Shown here one piece after another: positions 8,965 through 17,403 of a stretch of DNA of 64,000 nucleotides. Origin of the DNA: G963667675 sp965197565 (GTDB lineage Bacteria > Chloroflexota > Dehalococcoidia > Lucifugimonadales > UBA3495); the NCBI GenBank assembly GCA_965197565.1, contig CBDANK010000004.1, positions 992,001 through 1,056,000 of the forward strand, written 5' to 3'. How positions within the stretch are numbered: position 1 is the stretch's first letter; each line of letters begins with the position of its first letter. A program made the translations under genes and the position numbers. Below the pieces are notes generated by a model. It was not told the DNA's origin and made no database searches. It saw only the letters and a list, made by a program, of their open reading frames with translations.

Positions 8965-10344
8965 CTAGACAGGCCTTGGCACGGGACCGGCCCCCCGTAT
9001 GGACTCCACCGGCTCCGGCTTCCTAGCAAGTAAATATAACACACCGCTCATAGTGCCCAAGGTCCCCAAAATCAGGAAGGCCAGTGTGTAGTTGCCTTGT
9101 GTATCGAACATTGTCGCCGCGAACAAAGGCGCCACCAACATAAAGACCGCCATTGGCCCCATGGAGATGCCGGCGAGAGTAGCGAAGGCCCTCTTCCCGA
9201 AATATTCCCCCCGGATAGCAGGGGCTAGCGGCATACGGCCGCCAAAGCCGGCGCCGAATATCACCGCAAACAAAATGGCCATGGGTACATTGTCAACGAA
9301 GGCCGCAAAAAGGAAACCGACCGCTTGCAAAGTGGAAAAGATGAAGATGGCCACGTTTGTTGGTATCCGGTCTCCTACATAACCGCCGATCAAATTAGAA
9401 ACCGCTCCAACTACCATCATCACCGACCATATGTAGGCCGCGTTTTGCAATGAGAGGCCCTGGTCGGTGAGCATCGGAACAAGATGCACTGTTAACGTGA
9501 CAAAGAGCATTGCGGAAAGAGCGTGGCCTATGGTGATGAACCAGAAAGCTTTGGTGCGTATGGCCTGCCGGGCGGTAAAATCCGGTTGACTCACCGCCGT
9601 AGTGCTTCTTTTCAGAGGATTGTCGGCCTCCGGAGGCCCTTGGCGCATATCCGGATGTGGCTCACCGTCGGGGAATTGGCCAAGATCTTCGGGGCGTTCG
9701 CGGACCAGCCGGGATATCGGCCAAGCCACGCCTATAAACACGACGCCGATCCACAGGGCCGTGGTGCTCCAACCCAGGTGACCGGGGGTTACCGCCCAGG
9801 CCAAGGCCGGCACCAACAAGAGGCCGCCCACAAACTCCCCTTCGCCGGCAATCGCCATTGCCGTGCCCCGCTTTCGGTTGAACCACTTGTTTATCAACGA
9901 CATTACGGCGAGCCACGACCCCGCCAGTTGTCCACCCATGATGAGGATGTAAGCGAGGTAGAAGGTGGTCAGGTTGGTAGTACGGCTAAACACGATGAAG
10001 CCAATACCGGTGACGGTCAAACCAATGAAGAGCATGCGCCGGGGACCTAGCCGGTCAATGAAATATCCCATGATAGGTCCCAGGATGCTCCCCTCCAGTT
10101 GGGTGAGGGAAAAAGCGCCGGTAAGCTGTGTCCGGCTCCAACCGAACTGTAACTCCAAGGCCTTCACCCACACTCCGACGCCATTCCAAATTGGCCCGGA
10201 AACCAAAGCCATCACCAACACGGCAACGCCGACCATCTTCCACCCATAGAACAATCCTCGCATCCGGTGGTTAATGGCCGGGACGCTGGCGAGAGTGATG
10301 AGCAAAAAGCCGGAGGACAGCACAAGCAGGCCGGACAATATCAC
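8965..10344 (-). CDS. MFS transporter, third paralogue
   Basis: A 459-residue MFS protein with the same N-terminal extra helix (MILSGLLVLSSGFLLITLASVPAINHRMRG) followed by FYGWKMVGVAVLVMALVSGPIWNGVG. Loop 2-3 reads GYFIDRLGPRRML and the second-half counterpart GGYVGDRIPTNVA. It is clearly related to the preceding two transporters but much more distant. About twelve core helices can be traced. The start is GTG with only a weak ribosome site. It lies between the MFS pair and an LLM monooxygenase on the same strand, which suggests a catabolic uptake module. Confidence 0.87.
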   Translation of the reverse strand: MILSGLLVLSSGFLLITLASVPAINHRMRGLFYGWKMVGVAVLVMALVSGPIWNGVGVWVKALELQFGWSRTQLTGAFSLTQLEGSILGPIMGYFIDRLGPRRMLFIGLTVTGIGFIVFSRTTNLTTFYLAYILIMGGQLAGSWLAVMSLINKWFNRKRGTAMAIAGEGEFVGGLLLVPALAWAVTPGHLGWSTTALWIGVVFIGVAWPISRLVRERPEDLGQFPDGEPHPDMRQGPPEADNPLKRSTTAVSQPDFTARQAIRTKAFWFITIGHALSAMLFVTLTVHLVPMLTDQGLSLQNAAYIWSVMMVVGAVSNLIGGYVGDRIPTNVAIFIFSTLQAVGFLFAAFVDNVPMAILFAVIFGAGFGGRMPLAPAIRGEYFGKRAFATLAGISMGPMAVFMLVAPLFAATMFDTQGNYTLAFLILGTLGTMSGVLYLLARKPEPVESIRGAGPVPRPV

Positions 10345-10500
10345 GATGCCGGCCCCTTTACCGACAGTCCTGCCCCTCTCCGCGCCCGTCCGGTGGGTTT
10401 GGATAGTGTGGGGGCGAAGGAGACGGCGTCAATGTAACCGGAGCCCAGGAGAAACGGCCCGGTTGACTTCTTCCGGAGCGAAAAGGCTTTCCCCAAAGGT

Positions 10501-11673
10501 CTAACTCTTGACTTGTTGGACACCGAAGGCGGGCATGACCTCCCGCGCGAAACGGGTCAATTGCTCTTTGAATTGTTCTTTAGTCGCACCCATAGGGAAG
10601 CCTATCATTATGTTTTCCAGCCCTGGGTACTTGTCCTCTATTTCTTTGAGATAGGCGATGGTCTCCTCGGGGTTCCCGGCGAACCAAGCCCGCTTTTCCA
10701 ACACCTCTTCGAAATTGACGCCGGCGGCTATGTGAGTAGCTACCCCGGACGGTCCGGTGGCCTTCATCTGCTGGTCGTTGTAGCGCAACATGCCCAACGG
10801 AGCAGCAAACTTGACGTGCTCCTCGAAGAGGGGCCGCAAGGACCGCTTAGCCGCCTCGTAGCTGTCGTCCACGTAGGCCCATAGTCCTATCGCCAGATTC
10901 TGACCCGGCGCCAAGTCTCGCCCGTAGCGGCCATTGGCTTCGCGGTAATTGTGGACCCACTGGTCGATGTACTCGCCGGCAGTGCCCAGAATCATGCCTT
11001 TGATCCCATGTTTGGCCATGAAATCAAGCGCCCTGGGTGTACCGCTGACTATGGGTTGCCAGGTTTCCACCGGAAGGTTGACCGGGCGGGGCACCAGAGT
11101 TATTTCTTTCAGCTGGTAACCCCGGTAGGGGACCTCTGGAGGAAGAGTGTAATGCTTGCCCCGGTGGGTAAAAGACTCCTGGTTAAAAGCCTTCATGATG
11201 ATGTCGAACTGTTCCTCGAACAGCTCTCGATTGGCGTCGGCGTCCAGCATCGGCGCACCCAAGGTCTCCACCTCCCGGGTGTGGTAACCCCGCCCGATGC
11301 CGAAGACGACTCGGCCCCCAGTGAGGATGTCCACCATGGCAAAGTCCTCGGCCAAGCGTAGGGGGTGCCACATGGGAAGTATGTTGAACCCGCAACCGAA
11401 CTTGATCCGCTTGGTGTGTTGGGCCAGATATTGGCTGAGGATCAGCAGGTTGGGAATACACTCATATCCTTCCCGTTGGAAATGATGCTCCGCCATCCAT
11501 AGGATATCGTATCCCAAATCTTCCAATAGCTGCGCTGTCTCCCTAGCGATGTCGAAGACGGTTATGAGACGGTCGTTGGGGTACCACCGGTCGTCGTGGG
11601 GAGTGCCGTCGAAGCCTATGGAGTCCCCTTCCAGGACGTGGCCCGCGTACAAAGTAGAGAAAGACTTGATCAT
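10501..11673 (-). CDS. LLM-class flavin-dependent monooxygenase
   Basis: A 390-residue LLM enzyme of the longer, alkanal monooxygenase alpha-like type. Seen: DIARETAQLLEDLGYDILWMAEHHFQREGYECIPNLLILSQYLAQHTKRIKFGCGFNILPMWHPLRLAEDFAMVDILTGGRVVFGIGRGYHTREVETLGAP, the classic luciferase N-terminal half with AEHHF and GRVxFGIGRG. The C-terminal half holds PVETWQPIVSGTPRALDFMAKHGIKGMI. The start has a strong AAGGAGAGG site. It heads the minus-strand run that continues into the three MFS genes, an arrangement that suggests transport plus oxidation of a shared substrate (inference). Confidence 0.88.
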   Translation of the reverse strand: MIKSFSTLYAGHVLEGDSIGFDGTPHDDRWYPNDRLITVFDIARETAQLLEDLGYDILWMAEHHFQREGYECIPNLLILSQYLAQHTKRIKFGCGFNILPMWHPLRLAEDFAMVDILTGGRVVFGIGRGYHTREVETLGAPMLDADANRELFEEQFDIIMKAFNQESFTHRGKHYTLPPEVPYRGYQLKEITLVPRPVNLPVETWQPIVSGTPRALDFMAKHGIKGMILGTAGEYIDQWVHNYREANGRYGRDLAPGQNLAIGLWAYVDDSYEAAKRSLRPLFEEHVKFAAPLGMLRYNDQQMKATGPSGVATHIAAGVNFEEVLEKRAWFAGNPEETIAYLKEIEDKYPGLENIMIGFPMGATKEQFKEQLTRFAREVMPAFGVQQVKS

Positions 11674-12107
11674 GATCCTCTCCTTTTTATCGCAGCATTT
11701 AACTGCTTGCCAACGTCGTGTCCCAGCGGTTCGATGTAAATGGCTGATGTTGACATCAATAATTTCAATGCTGCTGCCTGCTATTATCTGTGTATAGAAT
11801 TTATGGCCGGTTTAGAAGTGTTGTCAAGAATACTGGGTACAGAAACAGGGCCCTTTAATCGTCATTCTGAACGGCTTGCTTGCGCGCCGCGCGCAAGCAG
11901 GAGTGAAGGGTCTAAAATCCCTGGCCTTTATGTTGATTCGCAAACTGAAGGATGAGTATAATCGACCGAGTCCCGGTGGGCTGAAAGGATCGCCAGGGTG
12001 GACCGAACAACCCAAGGAAACCATGATGCGCCAGGACCCAATCGCTTGTTGCGCCCCGTGCGGGCCCAGGGCCCACGGGCCTGTAACCCTATTGAGGATA
12101 TACCCTG
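11674..12107. other. 434-bp intergenic region with a strong palindrome
   Basis: The two flanking genes diverge here and I see no gene. The stretch holds a near-perfect palindrome at 11877-11899 set in a context (GTCATTCTGAAC ... GAAGGGTCTAAAATCC) that recalls dispersed intergenic repeat elements. A second GC-rich hairpin at 12055-12079 has arms CCCGTG and CACGGG around a GGGCCC-A-GGGCCC core. Promoters of the divergent genes should be here, but I cannot point to convincing -35/-10 pairs. Confidence 0.5.
11877..11899. repeat. Perfect 11-bp-arm palindrome (hairpin element)
   Basis: The arms TGCTTGCGCGC and GCGCGCAAGCA flank a single central C. The unit is embedded in GTCATTCTGAAC and GAAGGGTCTAAAATCC, a context that resembles small dispersed palindromic elements seen between genes in many bacteria. 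No T-run follows, so it is not an obvious intrinsic terminator. Only one copy is visible in this window. Confidence 0.6.
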
Positions 12108-12992
12108 GTGGTGAGGTTGGACCAGCGGGAGGGCGTCGAGTTGGACTTGGGCGATTGGAGGGTGAGTGATGAGTTCCTGGGCAACTATTTGGGAGCTGTA
12201 GGCGATGGGTTGTCCACGTATTTCCAGCACCGCCTAGCGCCCCCCGTTGCGCTGGCAGCCCGGGCTCTCGGGGCCTTGCTCCAGAGATTGGAACTCCCTC
12301 CCGGCGCCATCCACAGCCTTCAGGAAATAGAAACCAGGGAGCCGGTTGCCTTCGGAGAGCAGGTCATCGGCACAGCCTTTATAGGCCCGGCCAAGCGCCG
12401 AGGCGGGATGGAATTCATTAACGTTGGGCTCACCCTTAAAAACCGGGAGGGCCGCCCAACGTTGAGGGGCAAAAGCACGGTGCTGGTTGTAGACCGGTCC
12501 TCTGGTCCTCCGGGCAAGGGAGGACCGGCGCGTGGGGAGAACAGGCCTCAGCCTTCAACCGAAACCAGAAGGGGCGCCGACGATAACGCTCAGGTGACAG
12601 CGCTGCCAGCAGTGACGAAGACCATCACCCAAAAGCAACTCAGTGCCTACGCCGAGGTCTCCGGTGATCGGAACCCTCTGCATCTGGATGCTGAATTTGC
12701 GGCTGCCACAATGTTTGGCGGCATTATCGCCCACGGTATGTTGACGCTAGCTTTCATATCGGAGATGATGGCCGTTGCCTTCGACAAGACGTGGCTCGAG
12801 ACGGGAGGATTGAGGGTCCGGTTCAAAAGCGCTGCTTACCTTGGCGACCGGGTAGAGACTCGAGGCAGAGTTGCCAAGGAAGAACCAACTCCCAACGGAC
12901 GGCTGCTGAGCTGCAACGTGTCGGCGCACAACCAGACCCACGGGCAAGAATTGATCAGCGGCACGGCGACGGTGGTCTTGGATAGAGTATAA
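12108..12992 (+). CDS. MaoC-like dehydratase (hot-dog fold)
   Basis: A 294-residue protein whose C-terminal half is a MaoC/(R)-specific enoyl-CoA hydratase domain. The signature YAEVSGDRNPLHLDAEFAAATMFGGIIAHGMLT carries the catalytic Asp (SGDRNPLH) and His (AHGM). The N-terminal half (about residues 1-140) looks like a second, degenerate hot-dog domain, and the two are joined by a charged Pro/Gly-rich linker. It should hydrate a trans-2-enoyl thioester or dehydrate the 3-hydroxy form. The start is GTG at 12108, with another GTG one codon on. It lies upstream of plsX and fabG, consistent with fatty-acid metabolism. Confidence 0.82.
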   Translation: MVRLDQREGVELDLGDWRVSDEFLGNYLGAVGDGLSTYFQHRLAPPVALAARALGALLQRLELPPGAIHSLQEIETREPVAFGEQVIGTAFIGPAKRRGGMEFINVGLTLKNREGRPTLRGKSTVLVVDRSSGPPGKGGPARGENRPQPSTETRRGADDNAQVTALPAVTKTITQKQLSAYAEVSGDRNPLHLDAEFAAATMFGGIIAHGMLTLAFISEMMAVAFDKTWLETGGLRVRFKSAAYLGDRVETRGRVAKEEPTPNGRLLSCNVSAHNQTHGQELISGTATVVLDRV

Positions 12993-13030
12993 TCACTCGT
13001 TCGCAAGCAAGTAGAGACTTTCCATAAAGA

Positions 13031-13072
13031 CCGGGCCGGTTGCTCTGACCTTAAAGTAACCAACCGGCCCGG
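13031..13072 (+). promoter_or_regulatory. Strong GC-rich hairpin upstream of plsX
   Basis: A perfect 12-bp stem, CCGGGCCGGTTG at 13031-13042 pairing with CAACCGGCCCGG at 13061-13072, encloses an 18-nt loop. It lies 38 bp after the MaoC stop and 25 bp before the plsX start. No T-run follows, so a simple terminator is unlikely. It may stabilise mRNA ends or insulate the two genes (inference). Confidence 0.55.
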
Positions 13073-13097
13073 CCGGATTCTTGAGGAAATCTGCCAA

Positions 13098-14150
13098 ATG
13101 TCCATTCTTGAGGGGACAGATACTTCTCCAGTCCGCGTGGTACTCGACGCCATGGGCGGCGACTACGGGCCCGAGGAGACGGTTAAGGGCGCTGTCCAAG
13201 CACTAGAGCGGGACGATATTGAAATTCTACTGGTGGGAGACCCCGGCCAAATTCAAGCTCAGTTAGACCGCTACCATATCGAACAAGGGTCTATATCGAT
13301 GGTCCCATCCACAGGTGTGATCGGCGACGACGAGCACCCTTTGCAGGCCATCCGGCACAAGACTGAGGCTTCTATCTTGGTTGCCACGAAATTGTTAAAA
13401 AAGGGCGACGCCGACGTGCTGGTGTCCATGGGCTCCACCGGGGCTTCCATGGCCAGTGCTGTGTTGGTTCTGGGATTGATGGACGGCCTGGACCGGCCTT
13501 GTCTCGGCGGCCCATTCCTAGGCTTGGCTCCTCGTACTGTCCTAGTGGATATGGGCAGCAATGTGGACTGTCGGCCTGCCATGCTCCTCAACTTCGCCGC
13601 CTTGGGCGTGGTCTTCGCCAGTAAATTTCTCAACATCAATGACCCCAGGGTCGGGCTCCTCAGCGTGGGCGCTGAAACAGCCAAAGGCAACCGGCAGGTA
13701 CAGGAAAGCCATCAGCTACTCCAAGAAAGCCACCTCAACTTTGTGGGCAACGTCGAAGGAATGGACTTCTTTACCCAACGGGCCGACGTAATCGTATGCG
13801 ACGGGTTCGTCGGCAACATATTGATGAAGTTTACCGAAGGGCTCGGTAGCGCGCTTTTCCCCTTCCTGGAAGAGCGGCTTTCATCCTATTTGGCCCCCGA
13901 GGACATTAAGGCGATAGCTTCAGAGCTTTGGCAGGCGACCAATCTGGCCAGGACCATGGGCGGCCCTCTTTTCGGGGTCAACGGCGCGGTGGTCTTGGGC
14001 CACGGCTCCTGCAAGGCTGACGGCGTGGCTGGGGCCGTTGGCACCGCGGCCAGGTACGTAAGGCTGGGCTTGTTGGATAGTATGCGCGAGGAACTGTCGG
14101 CGGTCAACGTTCAGAGTTCAACAGCCAGTCTCAAGGCTGAGGCCGGATAG
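13098..14150 (+). CDS. plsX: Phosphate acyltransferase PlsX
   Basis: PlsX converts acyl-ACP plus phosphate to acyl-phosphate, the donor for PlsY in phospholipid synthesis. The 350-residue length and the N-terminal hallmark VVLDAMGGDYGPEETVKGAVQAL fit the family. Further signatures are MGSTGASMASAVLVLG, PRTVLVDMGSNVDCRPAMLLNFAALG, GLLSVGAETAKGN and GNVEGMDFFTQRADVIVCDGFVGNILMKFTEG. It is followed nine bases later by fabG, a common bacterial pairing, although fabD and acpP are not here. Confidence 0.95.
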   Translation: MSILEGTDTSPVRVVLDAMGGDYGPEETVKGAVQALERDDIEILLVGDPGQIQAQLDRYHIEQGSISMVPSTGVIGDDEHPLQAIRHKTEASILVATKLLKKGDADVLVSMGSTGASMASAVLVLGLMDGLDRPCLGGPFLGLAPRTVLVDMGSNVDCRPAMLLNFAALGVVFASKFLNINDPRVGLLSVGAETAKGNRQVQESHQLLQESHLNFVGNVEGMDFFTQRADVIVCDGFVGNILMKFTEGLGSALFPFLEERLSSYLAPEDIKAIASELWQATNLARTMGGPLFGVNGAVVLGHGSCKADGVAGAVGTAARYVRLGLLDSMREELSAVNVQSSTASLKAEAG

Positions 14151-14159
14151 CTGAGAGGC

Positions 14160-14915
14160 ATGATGAATTCGGCTGAACTGTCGGGTCAAGTGGCCTTGGT
14201 GACTGGAGCGTCCCGCGGAATCGGGGCGGCTATTGCTTGCCGTTTCGCTCGGGCTGGAGCCAGGGTAGGGGTTAACTATCATTCCAGCCGTGAATCCGCC
14301 GCCCAGGTGGTGGATAATATTGTTGGCAATGGCGGCGAGGCTTTGCTGGTGGAAGGCGATGTTTCCCAAGAAGACTTCGCTAAGGCCGCGGTCAAACAAG
14401 TTGTGAAACAATGGGAGCGTATCGACATCCTGGTAAACAACGCAGGGATCAACCGGGACCGCTTGTTGCTTCGCATGAACGCCGGTGACTGGGACCAAGT
14501 TTTGGATGTGAACCTGCGAGGGGCCTTTCTGTGCACCAAGTTCGTTATGCCCTACTTGATCAAGCAGCGTAAGGGCCGAGTGGTCAATATTTCTTCGGTA
14601 GTGGGGATAAGCGGCAATCCGGGCCAGGCCAACTATGCCGCGGCCAAGGCCGGGCTGATCGGGTTCACCAAAGCCGTGGCCCGGGAAGTGGCCTCCAGAA
14701 GTGTTACAGTCAATGCTTTGGCGCCTGGTTTCGTTACCACCGGAATGGCCGAGGAGATCCCGGAGGAGAAACGCCGGCAAATCCTTGACCGGATTCCCAT
14801 GCGCCGGTTAGGGTCGGCGCAGGATGTGGCCGAGGCAGCCTTGTTCCTTTGCAGCGAAGGCGCAGGTTACATCACCGGCCAGGTGCTGACTATCGACGGC
14901 GGTCTCATCGCTTGA
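14160..14915 (+). CDS. fabG: 3-oxoacyl-ACP reductase FabG
   Basis: A 251-residue classical short-chain dehydrogenase. It has the NADP(H) glycine motif GASRGIGAAIA, the NNAGINRD motif, the catalytic Ser in VVNISSVVGISG, and YAAAKAG (Tyr-x3-Lys). The segment NAGINRDRLLLRMNAGDWDQVLDVNLRG is especially FabG-like. It would reduce 3-oxoacyl-ACP in fatty-acid elongation. It is translationally close to plsX, which supports the FabG assignment over a generic SDR. Two adjacent ATG codons begin the gene at 14160. Confidence 0.9.
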   Translation: MMNSAELSGQVALVTGASRGIGAAIACRFARAGARVGVNYHSSRESAAQVVDNIVGNGGEALLVEGDVSQEDFAKAAVKQVVKQWERIDILVNNAGINRDRLLLRMNAGDWDQVLDVNLRGAFLCTKFVMPYLIKQRKGRVVNISSVVGISGNPGQANYAAAKAGLIGFTKAVAREVASRSVTVNALAPGFVTTGMAEEIPEEKRRQILDRIPMRRLGSAQDVAEAALFLCSEGAGYITGQVLTIDGGLIA

Positions 14916-15129
14916 GGCGGGGCCTATTCCGCGCCGTCAATGCTGCTTAGTTGAAAGCCATCGGACGGCCCTGTGGTTAAAGACAGGATGTTTCTCTACA
15001 ACCGTCGAAGAACCCCAGCGAAGCCGCGTTTCTGAATAGGCGCGGGATCAGGAACCGGAGGTCCAACATCCAGGATGGCGATGAACCCTGTTCTGGGACC
15101 GGATGGGTGATACCGCACCGGAGGTAAGC

Positions 15130-16017
15130 ATGGGAGCCACGGCCGCGAGCCGTTTTCGCAAGATGCTCAGGGAGCCGGGTATCATAGTTGCGCCGGGGGC
15201 CTACGATTGCTTGACCGCCGCCATCATTCAACAAGCCGGCTTTCCGGCGGTGTACATGACCGGCGCAGGCACCTCGGTGGCCCGCCTTGGCTACCCCGAC
15301 CTGGCATTGGCCACACTGACCGAAATGCTCGCGAATGCCGCTGATATTGTTGCGGCGGTGCAGGTTCCGGTCATCGCCGACGCCGACACCGGATACGGCG
15401 GCGTCCTGAACGTGCGTCGCACCGTGGCTGGCTACCAGCGGGCCGGTGTGGCGGCGATTCATATTGAAGACCAAGAGTTCCCCAAGCGCTGTGGACACTT
15501 GGACAACAAACGGGTGATTCCCCAAGGAGATATGGTCCAGAAGATCCGGGCCGCTGTCGACGCCCGCACCGACCAAGATTTCACTATCATCGTACGCACC
15601 GATGCCTTGGCGGTAACTGGTTGGGACGACTGCATGCGCCGATGCGAAGCCTACATCGACGCGGGGGCCGACCTTCTCTTCGTTGAGGCTCTACGCACGC
15701 CCGAGCAGGCCGAGCGGGCAGTCAAGAGTTTTGATGTGCCGCTGCTTTACAACTTCGTGGAAACCGGTAAATCCCCTCTCATCCCGGCGCCGGAGTTGGA
15801 ACAGTTGGGTTTCAAGGTGGTTATTTTCCCGGCAAGCGCACTACTTACGGTGTGCCGGGCGGTGACCGACCTGATGCAACAACTAAGAGAGCTAGGCACC
15901 ACCTCCCACCTGCTGGACCGTATGGTCAGCCTTGAAGATTGTTTCAATATCGTGGGCCTGACTGAAATGCTCTCCCTGGACGCTTCCTACGGCTTGGAGC
16001 CCCAGACAACCATTTGA
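15130..16017 (+). CDS. Isocitrate lyase / PEP mutase-family enzyme (methylisocitrate lyase-like)
   Basis: About 295 residues with the family TIM barrel. Seen are PGAYDCLTAAIIQQAGFPAVYMTGAG, the metal-binding VIADADTGYGG, and the catalytic loop EDQEFPKRCGH with the Cys of the lyase branch (KRCGH) rather than the Asn-Ser of PEP mutases. The enzyme should cleave a 2-alkylmalate/isocitrate-like C-C bond, such as methylisocitrate, 2,3-dimethylmalate or an oxaloacetate analogue. I chose the ATG at 15130 because GGAGGT lies six bases upstream; an in-frame ATG at 15103 has no such site. The next gene is an FAD monooxygenase on the same strand. Confidence 0.87.
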   Translation: MGATAASRFRKMLREPGIIVAPGAYDCLTAAIIQQAGFPAVYMTGAGTSVARLGYPDLALATLTEMLANAADIVAAVQVPVIADADTGYGGVLNVRRTVAGYQRAGVAAIHIEDQEFPKRCGHLDNKRVIPQGDMVQKIRAAVDARTDQDFTIIVRTDALAVTGWDDCMRRCEAYIDAGADLLFVEALRTPEQAERAVKSFDVPLLYNFVETGKSPLIPAPELEQLGFKVVIFPASALLTVCRAVTDLMQQLRELGTTSHLLDRMVSLEDCFNIVGLTEMLSLDASYGLEPQTTI

Positions 16018-16174
16018 ACGGTCTCCAATCGGCCTTCAGGGTCTTGGGTAACGGAGGAGTTGGTAATGGCCAACGTTGTATTGATGGCGCGGCCTAGCCG
16101 CCCACAACTCCTGACCTGCACACCGGAAGAGAGGAACTCCACTTTCCGCCGGCCCCCGACACGGCGAGGCAGGT

Positions 16175-17380
16175 ATGGTAGCTAGGACATACGACATTAT
16201 CACCGTTGGAGGCGGAATCGCCGGCTCGGCCCTAGCCAAAGCTATGGCAGAACGAGGATTCAGGGTCCTTGTATTGGAGCAGGAATCCGCTTTCCGAGAC
16301 CGGGTCCGCGGCGAGGCGATAATGCCTTGGGGGACTGCGGAAGCCACGGAACTGGGAATCTTGGATATTATCATGGCCGAAGCCGGACATAAGTTGCCTT
16401 GGTTTGACGCCCATCTGGGGCAGGGTAGGCCGAGCCACCGGGACCTGGCCGCTACTACAGGGCCCAAAACAGTGGTGACGGCTTTTTATCACCCGGAAAT
16501 GCAGCAAAGCCTCATCGCGGCAGCCGAGAACGCCGGGGCGGAGGTGCAGCGGGGTGCAAAGGCGATTGACGTGCGCACCAGCGGAGGGCCGGAGGTTGTG
16601 GTGGAGTTGAACGGCCGCGAAACCCTCATAAAAGCCCGGCTATTGGTAGGCGCCGATGGAAGGCGTTCCACAGTGAGAAATTGGGCCGGCTTCGAGGTTC
16701 AATGGGACCCGGGACATAACCTGGTCGCCGGGGTATTGTTGGATGGGGTGCCGGTTTCCGACGATGCCTCCCATACCTGGTTGAACTCGCAACAAGGGTT
16801 ATGGGTCTTGTTTTTCCCCCAAGGCCGCCAGCGGGTAAGGAATTATGTTTGTTACCCTGCTTCGGCCGGTTACCGCCTGATCGGCGCCCGGGGGCTTCCG
16901 CGGTTTATCGAGGATGCGGTCAGAGCGGGTGTGCCGGAAGACCACTACGCTAAGGCCAAAGCCGCCGGACCCTTGGTCACCTTCGACGGCGCCGCCAGTT
17001 GGGTCGATCACCCCTACCGGAGCGGAGTGGCCTTACTCGGTGCGGCGGCGGCGGAACCGGACCCCACTTGGGGCCAGGGTATGTCCCTAAGCCTCCGCGA
17101 CGCGCGGGTGCTGCGGGACCAGTTGCTCAGCAACGACAACTGGGATGAGGCAGGCCACGCCTACGCAACCGAGCACGACCGCTACTATGCGGCAATCCAT
17201 ACGATGGAGCTGTGGCAGACGCAACTGCTTCTGGAAACCGGCCCTGATGCTGATGCTCGCAGGCAAAGGACATTCGCCGCATGGGCGGAAGATAGGACCC
17301 GGCGCTTGGACATCCTGATGAGCGGGCCTGGACCGGCCTTGGACGAAAAGGTGCGCCAGCGGTTCTTTGGCGAGGACTGA
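16175..17380 (+). CDS. FAD-dependent monooxygenase (PHBH-like) with an altered GD motif
   Basis: A 401-residue group A flavoprotein. The Rossmann motif VGGGIAGSALAKAMAERGFRVLVLEQ and the DG motif LVGADGRRSTVRNW are clear. The third fingerprint, normally GDAAH...PxxGQG, reads VALLGAAAAEPDPTWGQGMSLSLRDA: the aspartate that contacts the FAD ribityl chain is an alanine, while the downstream GQG is kept. The enzyme probably hydroxylates or reduces a ring substrate, but with this change the flavin chemistry could differ (geranylgeranyl reductase-like enzymes also vary here). Start ATG at 16175. It is convergent with the CoA-transferase remnant downstream. Confidence 0.82.
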   Translation: MVARTYDIITVGGGIAGSALAKAMAERGFRVLVLEQESAFRDRVRGEAIMPWGTAEATELGILDIIMAEAGHKLPWFDAHLGQGRPSHRDLAATTGPKTVVTAFYHPEMQQSLIAAAENAGAEVQRGAKAIDVRTSGGPEVVVELNGRETLIKARLLVGADGRRSTVRNWAGFEVQWDPGHNLVAGVLLDGVPVSDDASHTWLNSQQGLWVLFFPQGRQRVRNYVCYPASAGYRLIGARGLPRFIEDAVRAGVPEDHYAKAKAAGPLVTFDGAASWVDHPYRSGVALLGAAAAEPDPTWGQGMSLSLRDARVLRDQLLSNDNWDEAGHAYATEHDRYYAAIHTMELWQTQLLLETGPDADARRQRTFAAWAEDRTRRLDILMSGPGPALDEKVRQRFFGED

Positions 17381-17403
17381 GACCTATTCCAGAGATGAAG
17401 CGC

